Positions 11,148 to 22,767 of a stretch of DNA of 64,000 nt are shown in pieces (the first letter of the stretch is position 1; each line of letters opens with the position of its first letter). This DNA is from Uranotaenia lowii (lineage: Eukaryota; Arthropoda; Insecta; Diptera; Culicidae). The position numbers and the translations under genes were made by a program. The stretch spans positions 66,907,888-66,971,887 of the forward strand of contig NC_073692.1 in NCBI RefSeq assembly GCF_029784155.1. Direction: 5' to 3'. The notes under the pieces were generated by a model that made no database searches, was not told where the DNA came from, and saw only the letters and a list, made by a program, of their open reading frames with translations.

Positions 11148-12570
11148 TTTTTGTTCCATGAATTCTGTTTACGAATTCTTTCAAGCGATTTATAACCTTC
11201 ATTATTAACTCCATATATGTATATGTAAAATTGCCGTTTCCAAGGTTTTAAGTTCACGGGTCTTACTGAAAAATTTCGTAGTTGTTTCGAATTAAGGCTA
11301 TGATCATTTAGTATCCGGGCAGTTACAAACGAATGTATTTTAAAAACTATTCATTTGATCGAAAAACTTTCTATGGAGGAAATGAAGGTGTTAATATGAC
11401 ATTTAATATAAAAATTTAAAAAAAATTATTAATCAATGATTTCAAGAAATAATATTACTTTTTCATAAAATCCCTTTTTTATCTTTGCACACTTTTTTTA
11501 GTCATGAATTGATCTATTATTTTTACCACAGGAGCAAAACCTTTGAAAAATCATGATATTTTACACAAACTCACCTGGAAAAAGGTATTGGAATCTTGTA
11601 GGAGCCTTTTTATGAGTAGGCATCTCGAAGAATTTGATCTCTTAAATTCGATTTTAACATAAATTTCTTCGTCCTTCAGGACACATCTGTCGCATTGCGT
11701 AAAAATCGGTTGCACAGTTTGCGATCTAAGCACTTTTAGTTTTTCACTTGGTGTCTCCTAGTCAGACAACACTTTTTGCAGGAAATGAATTATTTGCATT
11801 ATTTAAGGAGTCTTCATTCAGTTATTTCCAATAATAACCATAGACTTATTACCATATTTAAGATCAAGGGTTCCATTCCTACGCTTGATTTGAACTTCGT
11901 ATGGATTCTAGAGTGGCTCCTTATACTTCTTAACCATTCGGTTAAAAAAAGAATCAGAAAAAAATCAACAGTTTATGAGTTTTCAAGTCGACAATGAAGA
12001 ATTTTCGAGGCGCAAATTTGTGCAAAATTTTTTTTATCTTGTCTTTTTGCATCGTTAATATCTCAAACACACATTAACTTAAAAATCTGGCAAAAATAGG
12101 CAAGATAGCCCTTTTCATAACCAACACAACGCTGCTAAAGTTTTGCATATCCGAGCTCTAATAACGTTGCTACCACCGAAATAAAGTTCCCGGATACTAA
12201 ATGATCATAGCCTTAAAAAATATGCTTTTGGCATTTTTAATATATTTTACTAAAAGTTTTAATAAACATGGACCTCCTGAAAGCTAACGAAATTAATCTA
12301 AAAAATGACCACACAGAAAAAATATAACATTTCAGTGGAATTTTTCATAACATCGAATTTTTATTTTAAACATACATATGTGTATCGGTGAAGTCCTCCA
12401 TAAACAGGATGAAAATGCATTTAGATATTTTTAATCATTGCACCTTTTATTTTAATGAAAAAGTTTATGAAAAAAATGTCCTTTGAAAAAATACATGTAT
12501 TGAACTAAGTTTTCCATCTGAAAAATTTACAAAAATCAAACCAGTTCTGATTGAAATCTTGACAAATGTT
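11148..12570. repeat. Local tandem duplication, unit 1 (occupied)
   Basis: Unit 1 consists of 11148-11295 plus 12213-12570, interrupted by the 917-bp TTAA-flanked element. Outside the insertion it matches unit 2 (12791-13298) closely, for example 'tccatgaattctgtttacg', 'agttcacgggtctt', 'acatggacctcctgaaagct' and 'gaccacacagaaaaaatata'. Uninterrupted, the unit is about 0.5 kb. No frame is shared. Confidence 0.85.
11296..12212. mobile_element. TTAA-targeted TIR element with known empty site
   Basis: The 917-bp element has perfect 24-bp inverted ends that begin GGCTATGATCATTTAGTATC, and is bounded by TTAA at 11292-11295 and 12213-12216. The tandem sister unit at about 12944 has a single TTAA at the same place and no element, so the insertion limits and the 4-bp target duplication are read directly. 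TTAA targeting is typical of piggyBac-type transposases, but the terminal bases do not match the classic piggyBac CCC start, so the superfamily is uncertain. Two short frames inside (11551-11733 minus, 11776-11997 plus) are not transposase-like. Confidence 0.85.
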
Positions 12571-12790
12571 CAATCAACTTTCCCGACGACCTAAAGTAAT
12601 TTCAACTGCTGAGAAAAAAGTACTTCAAATTTCCTTTTTGTTAACTTTTCCAAATCTGCTAAAAACGAAAATTTTCACGAAATGTTAATGGAATTTTTAA
12701 CCGAATTTTATCTTGCAACTTCATAAATCATAAGTTAGATCGATTTAAAGTCTTCAACAAAGTTGTTGAATTTTGTCAGGAAAAGTTGTA

Positions 12791-13298
12791 TTTTGTTCCA
12801 TGAATTCTGTTTACGAATTCTTTCAAGCGATTTAAAAATCTTTATTATTTATTCTATATATGTATATGTAAAATTGCCATTTCCAAGGTTTTTAGTTCAC
12901 GGGTCTTCCTGAAAAATTTCGTAGTTGTTTCGAATTAAAAAAATAAGCTTTTGGCATTTTTAATATAATTTACTAAAAGTTTAAATAAACATGGACCTCC
13001 TGAAAGCTAACGAAATGAATCTAAAAAATGACCACACAGAAAAAATATAACATTTCAGTGAAATTTTTCATAAAATCGAATTTTTATTTTAAACATACAT
13101 ATGTGTACATATCGGTGAAGTCTTCCATAAACAGGATGAAAATGCATTTAGATATTTTGAATCATTGCACCTTTTATTTTAATGAAAAAGTTTATGAAAA
13201 CAAATGTCCTTTGAAAAAACACATGTATTGAACTAAGTCTTCCTTCTGAAAAATTTACAAAAATCAAACCAGTTCTGATTGAAATCTTGACAAATGTT
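12791..13298. repeat. Local tandem duplication, unit 2 (empty site)
   Basis: This is the sister of unit 1 and lacks the 917-bp element. The junction reads 'gtttcgaattaaaaaaataa', where unit 1 has the element after 'gaattaa'. It differs from unit 1 by scattered substitutions and small indels, such as an extra 'acat' near 13110. Confidence 0.85.
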
Positions 13299-13299
13299 A

Positions 13300-14940
13300 C
13301 CCAACTGTAAATTTCTATAAAATTTTTAAAAGCCCGTTTCCAATACTAAGCTATTTAAATTTGGTTTGAATTTCATGATTATACCTTTTCTATTGAAGAT
13401 AAGTAATAAACTTACGAATTTTAAATACATACTCACCAGAGTTTCGAGATCTTGAATAATAATCAAATGATAGATATTTGATGTATCAGCTATTGTTTTC
13501 AGCAGTAACAGCTCTTGTTTTTTAGATAACTCTTAAAAAAAGATAAATTTAATTAAATTTGTGAACAATTTTGGCTAACTATAGAACAGAAGATTTTGAA
13601 AAAAAAAGTTTTCAATTCAATGATACAACAACTGCAAGAAATTGCACTATCTATGTACTTTGCATAAAAGCGATAAATCGAGTTAATTTTTAATCAAAAT
13701 GAAAAAAATGGAGTCTTTTATTACATCTTCCATACTATGTCCTTTTGCTCTTGTAATTGCTCGAAAAATCGGTTTATTATTAGAACACATAGAGGTGAAA
13801 AAATTCCCATCTTTACAATTTTAAATGAAATACTTGAAACTTTATTTATTCCCTCTTGAGGAATTGGAAAAATCGAAGGGGGAGGGGGAAAGCGAATTTG
13901 ATATTGGTTCCGGTCTTAATGGTGGCCAACAGGTAGCGAATGGCGCTTTAAGCTTGAAACGATAAATTTTTAGCACATATAGTGTGTTTAATAAGCGATC
14001 GCTAACTTCAATTAACTTAACGATTTTGTGAGCGGCGCTAATTTTTCAGTAAGCGCTGCCGGACACTATTAATTTGGAAAAAAAGTTTAAGCATAACTTT
14101 AAAAGATAAAAATGTAGATCAGATAATGTTTTTTTTCTAACCCTTAGTTTCTGGACAAATTTAATTAAAAATTTCTTGATAAATAGAACACAAAAAAGTG
14201 TGTGTATGCAATGAAATTAGGGTAGTAGAAATGATTTAGATTTCTATTTGTCGGACACTTATAAACTGAGAAAAAAAAAACTAAAATTACCATAAAACCC
14301 CAATGAAACTTTTTGATTTAAGAATTGAATTTTCTTTAACTTTCAAAATATTTAAATTTTTCTAGTCCCACGAAAGCGCTTCTAGTTCATCTACAGGTCA
14401 TGTATCGATCCAACTTTTGCAGCATACCTTTATAATAGAAATAACACGCTATTAGAAAACCTAATAGACGGCGAACTGCAATGTTTTTCTCAAAAAAATA
14501 TGATGAAACAAGGCATTAAGTATCCCTATTCTCCCCTATCATCGGGCTTCAGGAAATAAATTAAGTCACATGACTTACATTTTTTAACTGCTGTTTAAAA
14601 AAAATCATAAACAGCTACCATTCGTAAAAATAAACGTTTCGACGATTCAAAATGCTAAATGTTATTAGTAAAATTGATTTTTTTTCAAAGATTATGTAAA
14701 ACAAATTTCATTCCATTTCATCCAATTCATGTTATGTTAAACAAAGTTCTTTGCTTGACCGAAAAAAATACAAATATTCTACTTATGTTTCAATGTTCAT
14801 ATGTTACAGCTAAACATCATGTTAAACATTAATTTAACTTAAATCTTTATAACCCAATGGTTTGTTAAACGCAGGTGAAATTGATGTAAAATCAAACCAA
14901 ACAAGAAAAGATGAAGACTGTTAATAATGCATTTTTTTTT
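13300..14940. other. Non-coding DNA including a diverged duplication block
   Basis: Most of this is unassigned A+T-rich DNA. The part at 14600-14770 ('cataaacagctacca', then 'catttcatccaattcatgtt') is a diverged match to 49385-49550 and belongs to the segmental duplication. Another match is 12571-12660 with 48048-48140 ('atcaactttcc', 'gctgagaaaaaag'). The 'aagtatccctattctcccct' near 14519 resembles a common TIR-element end. Confidence 0.5.
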
Positions 14941-16850
14941 CTTAAATGATGTTCAAAACAGTGTTTATCTAATTATTGAAAAAACATATCCATTCTATGG
15001 CTCCTAGAAACTATGAAATTTCGATTTTTTTTAGTTTTTGGCTCTCCTGTCTCGTTGCCGATCACTTGCCTAGTCCCTTGGTTTTATTTTTCAGTTAAAG
15101 AACTTATGGAGTTTTCATTATTAAAATCGTGTTCACGACCTTTTTTTATGCCCATGATCAATATAATTTCCCGATAATATGAACCCGTCGGCATACGATA
15201 CCTCAAGAGCCCTTAATTGAGTGAATAAAAAATACCCTCAAATGCCCACCGAAAGCCACTCGATGACTCACCACAGTCATCGGATTGGACAAGTTTTCCA
15301 AGCGCCAGCCAGCACCTTCAATCTGTCGAAATCGCGCATAAAGATCAAAATCGACATTTTAATAAATTAGTCACATTCCAGTTCCGGACCGCAAAACCGG
15401 ACCGGATCGGACCTGACTAGACCATGTTCCATGTTGAGTTGTAGGGATATGGTTTGAGCTTAAAGTATGTGCAAACATATCGTGGACCGCTGTTTGCTGA
15501 ACGTGAAACAGCTGTGCACCTGACGAAAAGTCGAATGTCATAAAAAACTACGCCAGACAGACATTTCAGTGTCCCATTTAGGTGTTCCGATTTGGTGTAC
15601 AGGCAATGATCTATGATAGACAAACTCTTGTGGAGTAGAACTCGTTTTTATTTTTGTTTTGTTTTTCTTCGCCAAAATTAGTGAAGTAACAAATATTTAG
15701 AGTATCAGCAGTATAAAGTATAAAAATACAAATTTTGCTTACTTTTTTTTCTGAATTTCAAACGTTAAAAGAAAAGACGTTCTTTCACACCATGGAGCAG
15801 TTCATTTGATCCCGGATGCACTAATTGGTTGCGTTAAAAAGGTGTTCAAATTCTCGGCTCCAATTATGTGCGGAACGTATCGCTAACAAGTTGATACGGT
15901 TTTGAATTAGCATAATCCCAACTAAATATGGGCACACAGAAAAGGCAGGCCACACATGAATGCGAGCGAGCTCTTTTTGGTCAGGTAGATCTTTACCAAA
16001 GACCACTTGAAAAACACCTTGCATTTGATTAAATTACTGGCCAGCAGATGAAAAAGAAACCTCCGCCGATCGCTGCTGGTGGCTTATGGATCAGCTGCCG
16101 TGGATAGTTTCTCATCATTTTGGGTTTTTTTTTTTAATCTTGGCCGTCTAACCTTGTAGTCTCGTGGTTTCCAATCCACGTGGTCTTTTTTTTCCTCCAA
16201 AATAAAACGGACCCGCAGCAATCGATCGGATTACGATTGTCCGACTTATTGTGGGCCTGAGATTTCTCGGTTTTCGTTCGTAGGAGTCTTTCCAGGGATC
16301 CGATCAAGAGAGAGCGTCAGAAAGTGATAATTTCGAAGATGATTTTATCATCTAATAAACTATATATTAACAATAATTTTCCACTGCGCTTTTGGGCCAC
16401 CATCGTCGAAAACTCCTCTTTGGGATGATGCGGGTGTCCGAAAATATATGTTCAATTCTTGCCACCGCCCGCCGCCGCGTGGTCAAGTCAAGTTGTGGGA
16501 ATGAAAATAACATCCCAACTGAGACCTCCTGGCTGGGCTGAATAGGGCCATAAAACGAGAGCTTATAGAATGAGTTCGATAAACGGCTAGCACTACATAA
16601 AGAGGTACAAATTTATCCAACAGCGCGTTGCTTTCTTCCCTTTTCCTTGACCGGGGGCCTGGCTAAACCTATGCTTGTGGAAGAATAACTGGCCACTTTC
16701 CATCTTCTTGGAACCTGGGCTTTTAGCAAAGACGAAAAAAGTTTCGAGAAGAATTTTTAGGCCTTAGAACTTGTCGATTCGAATAAAATCTGCAGATATT
16801 CTTCTGTTGAACTGTTGCTCTGACTCAACTGCCTTTGACTGAAATGAACG
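14940..16850. repeat. Segmental duplication block B, copy 1
   Basis: Collinear with 51580-53341, in the same orientation and highly similar from about 15144 onward. It is noticeably less A+T-rich than its surroundings. Some stretches, such as 15310-15415 and 15810-16060, are almost unchanged between copies, while others, such as 15190-15300, carry about eight differences per 110 bases. This uneven pattern is what selectively constrained non-coding DNA would give. Frames in the block (15417-15623 and 15821-16024, both minus) are not recognised. Confidence 0.85.
15821..16024 (-). CDS. Possible 67-residue frame conserved in both duplicates
   Basis: The identical 67-residue product is encoded at 52300-52503. 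The two copies differ by one synonymous base in 204. I do not recognise the product, which starts MQGVFQVVFGKDLPDQ and has no signal peptide or domain I can name. Flanking bases outside the frame are also highly conserved, so the conservation is better explained by conserved non-coding DNA than by coding selection. Listed only because the frame is intact twice. Confidence 0.12.
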   Translation of the reverse strand: MQGVFQVVFGKDLPDQKELARIHVWPAFSVCPYLVGIMLIQNRINLLAIRSAHNWSREFEHLFNATN

Positions 16851-16852
16851 AA

Positions 16853-17690
16853 TGTTTTTTAGGAATTTTTTTTCAAAATGTTTTGCAATTTTTGAAGATA
16901 ATTTGACTTAAGCTTAAAAAAGTAAATTTGTTAATTTTTTTAAAATTTCATTAAGAGTCGAAAAAGAAGAAAGTTTATTTATTTGTTATATTGTACAGCT
17001 CTGCAAAAAATATACACACAAATTTTTTTAATGACATCAAGCTCATTTTCAAAAGTTAACCTTTGGTTCATAAAAACAAAAGCAGATATATTTTAATAAA
17101 ATATTGATTGAATATTGTGAATTTCGATGATTTGTATTGTTAACGTCATTTTAAATAGTTAAACGTATACTTTAAAAGCAATTAAAAAAATATGGATTCC
17201 TTATTTTTGTTTCTGCAAAAATAGTGAACTCCATAAATAACACTGTTTAAACTATTAAAGTTTGAAAAAGATAATCGAAATCTGGTTTTAGTAAGATGGT
17301 AATTTATTTGTTTATATTCTTCATATGTACATACAAAGTAACACAGAATAAGCCAACTAGCATTTGAAAGTTTTATTATGATTTTATAATTGCATTTTAT
17401 ATGCAGCTGCTTATGGTCAAGAAAAATGTTTAGATTCTTGATTCAACCCTTTGTTTTCAAGTAGTTCTGAAAACGCAAGTAAATATCTACAAAATACACT
17501 CTTTAAGTTGTTAAGAAAGATTTCTGAATGCCTAAGTAAAACTCCAACTAAACATAATTTAAAAAGTTTGTTCCAAGCTTTATTTGCATATTTTATAATG
17601 GCACGCAGTGCTTAGTTATAAAGCCGTAATAAGATTAGGTGACAAATTTCGATCAAAATATAAAACCAGACACACTTGAGCAATATTGCA
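16853..17690. other. Non-coding DNA inserted in copy 1 of the duplication
   Basis: This begins the roughly 5.9 kb that separates blocks B and C in copy 1. In copy 2 those blocks are adjacent. The sequence is A+T-rich, and I see no gene or clear repeat boundary. Confidence 0.45.
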
Positions 17691-17694
17691 CGTA

Positions 17695-18856
17695 AGGTGA
17701 TTTGCCAATGGTTGTACAGCTAAGCACATGATTTAGGTTTTTATGCTACATTTTATTAACTTCATCCGAATTTACTCGATTTTTTTGTCGATTGCACTCC
17801 TACAGGATTGGTCAACAAAATCCAAAAGTTCAAGTGTTCCATAAAACATGACATGAATATTTAAAAAATCATTTAAAACAGCTTGTCTGAGCCTAATAGT
17901 TGCACAGAGAAATTTTATATCGGGCCTAATGTTGTCCGATTTTTCCAATTGTTGTACATTTTATAAACTTTCTTAAGGCTCCGCCACCATGTGGTCAAAG
18001 AGGCTGATATTTGTTACGGAAGATGGGAAAATTTAGACCCAAAATCGAAAAAAAAAAACATGAAGCCGTCGGTTTGAGAGTCTGCAATAGCATTTATAAC
18101 ACGTAAAAATACCTTAGAAACTCTAATCTGCCGCTGAATTTAACCGGAGTTATCTGAGTGAAGTGTTTTTTTGACCTTATTTGCCCAGTATTGAGCTTTT
18201 TTTATACACCCTATCAGCATCAAAAAGTTTCAAAAAGTTTATTAATTTTGAATATTTTTTTTCCTGAAAAAGGCATTATTTTTGATGAATGTAACCTATG
18301 AAGCATTTCATCAATCTTTAAACAAAATTCATTTCACATTGAAACTTTCCCGAAAATTTTTTGGCTGAAAAACTGTTTTGATAAAATTAAGTTTCACGAA
18401 GTTATGACTGTTTTTATTTCGGAATAATAATAGCCAAATAAAGCTTCACTTAAATGTTTCCGGTCTAGCTCGACAGCAGATTTGAATTTGTGAGAAAAAT
18501 GCACATTATAAGTAATGTTTTGGGTCTTCCAACCTTTGAATTCGAGTTTTTTTGGAATATAGGGTCGGAGTTTTCCTACTGTACGACAAGATTATTATCA
18601 AAAGCTGTTGACATGAAATACAGTTCATTAAGATTTATCGTTTTTTTTTTGGAAACAGGGGTTTTTAGAACAATCTTTAGATTTTTTGCATATAATGTTT
18701 AGTGGATGGTCGGTATAAAGGATTTGAAAATAAATCTGATAAAAAAGAAGTCCCTTAAAGTCAAAGCAGTTTAAGTGACTTTGACACTTTTCAGACATTG
18801 CAAGTTGCCTATTGCGCGCAACAACGAATAAGGGGACAACGATTGGCAAATAACCC
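17695..18856. mobile_element. TIR element of the 'atttgccaatcgttg' family, copy 1
   Basis: The left end is AGGTGATTTGCCAATGGTTG and the right end, in reverse complement, GGGTTATTTGCCAATCGTTG. TA flanks each side (17693-17694 and 18857-18858). The 1.16 kb interior aligns in inverted orientation to parts of the larger copy at 42052-45682, with shared words such as 'tgaagccgtcggtttgag', 'ggtctagctcgac' and 'aagtgactttgaca'. There is no transposase frame, so I infer a non-autonomous element with TA target specificity. Confidence 0.75.
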
Positions 18857-18869
18857 TATTCGAATTGGG

Positions 18870-19280
18870 TGTTCAACCAAAGATCAGTGGAAGTCACCAT
18901 CTTTGGTGGCGTCAGATAGTGAAACATAACTTTTACTCGTTTTGATTTTTTAGCCCAATACTCATGTGAAAGTTTAATACGATTTTTGACGAGAAGTTGG
19001 ACTGCTTCTAGCTTAACCCTTTTCCCCCAATACGCATATTGTACGATTTTCATGCTATTTTCAGTGATTAACAGAATTTTTTGAACAGTGGAAGCCGCCA
19101 TCTTTTATTTCAAGATGGCGTCAGACAGCGAAAATAGACTTAAGCTAGCATAGCCCCAATTCCCATATTTTGAGGGTTTTATGCGATTTTCAGTTATTTA
19201 CAGCATTTTTAAGTTGAACGAAAACCACCATATTGGATTTCAAGATGGCGTCAGATAACGAAATTCGACTTCAAGTCATG
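18870..19280. repeat. Degenerate direct repeat with 'aagatggcgtcag'
   Basis: Three related segments lie at about 18880, 19090 and 19220. Each pairs 'gccaccat' or 'gccgccat' with a 'gatggcgtcagatag'-like or 'ggcgtcagacagcg'-like motif, followed by sequence rich in 'gcgattttcagt'-like words. The spacing is uneven (about 130-210 bases). It looks like a decayed tandem repeat and encodes no recognised protein. Confidence 0.55.
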
Positions 19281-19907
19281 GTATCTTTTGTCTGGACAAT
19301 AACAACCAGTCCCTTATGTATTTCATTTAAAAATCTGAACTAATGATTAACAACTCAAAAACGAGGAACTCATTCTTAGCGTGTCATTGGTTGGCTTGCA
19401 AGAGAAACGTCAAATTTTAGCTTTCATATATGGCTCTCATAAAACCGTTATAAAATAAATTAACCATCCATCTAACCATAACAAAGCTATTGAACACTGA
19501 ATTGGATAACGCCATGATGATTTCAAAATCGAAGGACACAAAATGACACCATGTTGATGGATTCATAAAGTCAAATATTTGAAAATATTTTTTCAAGCTT
19601 ATTTTAAATAATTCCATTATGTCATTAGACTTAGACGATTTGGGGTCATTTTTGAGTTTATTGAATCCTGAGAACTAAAATACTTCATTTGGTTTAAAAC
19701 TAATCCATGATTTTTTTCAGAATTTTTAAGATAACTTTTAGGCACATAAGCAAATTTCAACTTCTAGGTTTGTATGACAAAATTGAATATTTTGTACTGA
19801 AAAATCAACATCGTTTTTGTTTGTTTCGTGGAACGAGCCTGCTTAAAGTTTTCGTGACAATTTATGAATTTCCTTGAGTAAATTTTCCGCTGAACAAGTT
19901 TGTCGAA

Positions 19908-22019
19908 AATCGAAACTTCGTATATTATTTGAAGAGTAGGCGGTGCTCGTAGAAAGTGGTCGTAGTTTTTTTGACAGCGAAATTTTTCGAGAAGAAATTA
20001 ATCCAAGCAAAGAATTTTGAATCAGTGGGTTTATAATGAAAACTGGACACGGCGAGACCATTCTAAGCGGCTACGACTTCAGCCAGACAAGACCAGGACC
20101 GGGATGGAAATCGTGAAATCCGAATTCAGGAAAAACTTACGTTCAGAAATCCTAACTGGAATAACAGATTAGTACCATATTCTGTATCTGAAAAGTGGAG
20201 CTATTGCTAAAATGGTTCTGAATTTTAAAATAAAACCACTAGAATATGAAAATCTGTGAAAAACATAGTAGGTTATAGTTTGATTTCAATAATCAAGTTT
20301 TGAAATTTTGTTTTTCACTTTTACCGTATTTGTTTGGTCCACTCGCTCAGTTTTGCACTCATTCCGACAACAACTAACACAAATCGTCGTCAGTATATTG
20401 TTAACTTACTCAGTCATATGCGCATCTGCAACACTTACAAAATCTTCAGCGTTCCATTGTCCACTTTCAGTTCAAATCTATGATACTACAGGTTCAAATC
20501 TGAGCGCATAAATGATCAAAATTACAGCAAAAAGAAAAGCAACACCTAAAGGGACTTGGTTCAAAACTGAGCATAAAAGAATACGCTAGCAAATTACACA
20601 ACAACAAAGTAGATAAAGTTAAACAAATTATGTTTTAAAACACAATTGATTTATTATGTTATTTTAATTTTAAAAATAGCGAAATGTGAACGAAAAATCG
20701 TTCGCAATGTTACCATTTTTGAAGGTAACCTGAAACGACTCAACGACAAAAGATTGCACAAGAAAAGGGGTTTATATTAAACAAACGAAACAAGGATTTA
20801 AAAAAACTAGAACTGTAATCTTTAAGAAAACGCGATTGCAAAAATTAATAATAAATTTGACTAAGTAAGCTTGCAGGTATGCAACGTTTGATTATTATTT
20901 CCATACGTTTAGAAGTCCAAAGTTTTGATTGTGTTTTACAACAATAATTTAATGTAAACAAATTTTAAATTGTTTTTTTAAATCTTTTGATTTTACTAAT
21001 GATATCGTTATCAAGTTTGATTTAATATGTTTTTAATTTGGATAATATTAATGATAATTTTCAAATCAATGTGCAATCAATCAATTGCAACGCATCGAAC
21101 TATTTCCATAAACATAATTAACTTGATCATTTTAAAAGTCTGATTATGTTAAAACATAAATTATTTTTTGTTATGAAGTTTCACAAAAAGTTCATATTTT
21201 TCTGAACATCTTTAAATTTGATTTTAAATTCATGAAGGCGATAGGGAAATCAATTGGGCAATCAGCTAGCTAAATTGGAATTCTCATGTTTCATTTAAAT
21301 TGCTTCTGCCACAATGAAATGCCTCGATAAATAGACTAGGAATTTCCTTAAGAAATACATAGGAGCGTAGGAGGTGTAGGAAAACAAGGTCGCACCATTT
21401 TCCAGAATGGATCCTGATCTATACCTTTCCCATACTAACAAAACACCCTTCCTTGAATACATAAATATAGATTCGCAGACGTATAGACGGTTTCTATAGT
21501 TGGTGATACCGGTTTATTCTTGTTTCTCAATTTTTCAAAATAATCTTTTGAAACATGGGGAGACGAGGGATTGCTGTTAGAACCTAAAAAGTATTGTACT
21601 AATATTCCTTCCTTTTATCCCCATTGACTACAAGGACGTGGTCGGCGCCGTTATTGATCATTATTGGAAAGGAAGAGAGCATGAGTTTTGTGCATTGAGA
21701 ATGAGCTGCTAGCCCCAAGCACCATTCTATTGGACTTTGAACAAAATTGATGGCCTCGATCAATCACGGAGTAGCAACCATTGGCGAGGTGGAACTTGTT
21801 CCACTTAGCCACGCCAGCGATCGTGAGATTCGAAATGCACTATTGATTGATAACAAACAACTAAGTTGAGTAATAAATAAAAAAAAAAATTGGTTTGTAA
21901 TTGGATAATTGAAATTACTGAAGCATTTCGGTTTTGACGATTTAAGGTGGATATGAGTAGTCAAACAAGCTAAGCTAACAAGCTAAGCTAAGCTAATCGA
22001 AACTTCGTATATTATTTGA
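19908..22019. mobile_element. 2.06-kb insertion between 25-bp direct repeats
   Basis: Identical 25-base copies at 19908-19932 and 21995-22019 bracket 2062 bases. Outside them, 19870-19905 and 22215-22265 are inverted relatives ('ttttccgctgaacaa' on the left, its inverse on the right), so a pre-existing palindromic repeat appears to have been split. The right end of the insert is the 5' end of the minus-strand SINE-like repeat. The direct repeat is long for a target duplication but compatible with target-primed insertion. No coding motif is visible inside; 20308-20511 is an unrecognised frame. Confidence 0.6.
21350..21994 (-). mobile_element. SINE-like dispersed repeat, minus-strand copy
   Basis: Inverted relative of 5800-6300. 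Read on the minus strand it starts with TTAGCT repeats, then 'catatccaccttaaatcg', a tRNA-like 'gtggctaagtggaac' segment, 'ttgctactccgtgattga', and 'ataacggcgccgaccacgtc'. It extends some 200 bases beyond the similarity with the plus copy, to about 21350. It lies at the right end of the insertion bounded by 25-bp repeats. Confidence 0.5.
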
Positions 22020-22035
22020 CATCAACTATTGAAAG

Positions 22036-22192
22036 GGGCATGTCTTTTGACATTGAAAAATTATAAATTGAATTGACATCACTGCTGGGTGTCAAGCGAT
22101 GTATGTCATGACTACTTTTTATGCAATATTTCGATAGGCACCCAGCAGTGATGTCAATTGAATTTATTGTTTTTCAATGTCAAAAGGCATAT
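22036..22192. repeat. Long fold-back hairpin
   Basis: The arms of about 57 bases (22036-22093 and 22137-22192) are reverse complements with a handful of mismatches and surround a 43-base loop. Both arms contain 'tgacatcactgctgggtg' in inverted orientation. It resembles a fold-back MITE, but no target duplication is obvious. Confidence 0.75.
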
Positions 22193-22544
22193 TCCTGTTA
22201 TACATCTAATAACGTTTTCGCCTAAATAGATACGAAGTTACTGTCTTCAACAAAGTTGTTCAGCGGAAAATTTCCTTCAGAAAATTTACACAAAACTTAT
22301 AAGTAAGCTCAGTTTTACAGAAGAAACAAAAATGATGTTGATTTTTCTAGTTAAAAAATAATCAATTTTCCCATGCAAACTTAAAAGTCATATTGACTCA
22401 TGAAAACGTAACGTTAAAATTCTGCAAAAAATCATATAAGAATTTTAAACCAAAACGAAGTTTTCAGGCTCCAAGATTTAAAAAACTTTAAAATGACCTC
22501 AAATCGACTCAGTCTTCAATGACAATCAACTCTCTTTAATCATC

Positions 22545-22700
22545 TGGCTCAAGTTATACTGGTGAAGATGTGTCAAGAGAAAGGTAAAAGTTGTTTTGAG
22601 TTCGATTCTCACTACCCGTCACCTGTTTTTTTTTAATTTTCTTGTTTCTGGGATTAATTATCCAATAAGATGAAAATGGCATTATAAGATTATTTTGTTT
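22545..22700 (+). mobile_element. tRNA-derived SINE, plus-strand copy (family 2)
   Basis: A B-box match GAGTTCGATTCTC lies at about 22599-22611, with an A-box-like 'tggctcaagttatactgg' upstream. The downstream words 'ccaataagatgaaaat' are shared with the minus-strand copy at 38190-38340 in the same relative position after the B box, which supports a SINE family rather than a tRNA gene. Ends are approximate. Confidence 0.5.
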
Positions 22701-22767
22701 CGTTTGAATGTAGTGGTCATGCTGATGCATATGACTTTGGCTTGGGATCTTGAGCCTTTATGTCAGT

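Noticed and set aside
15821..16024. Conserved 67-residue protein in both duplicates
   Set aside because: Non-coding flanks are equally conserved and the product is not recognised. Kept as a low-confidence feature only.
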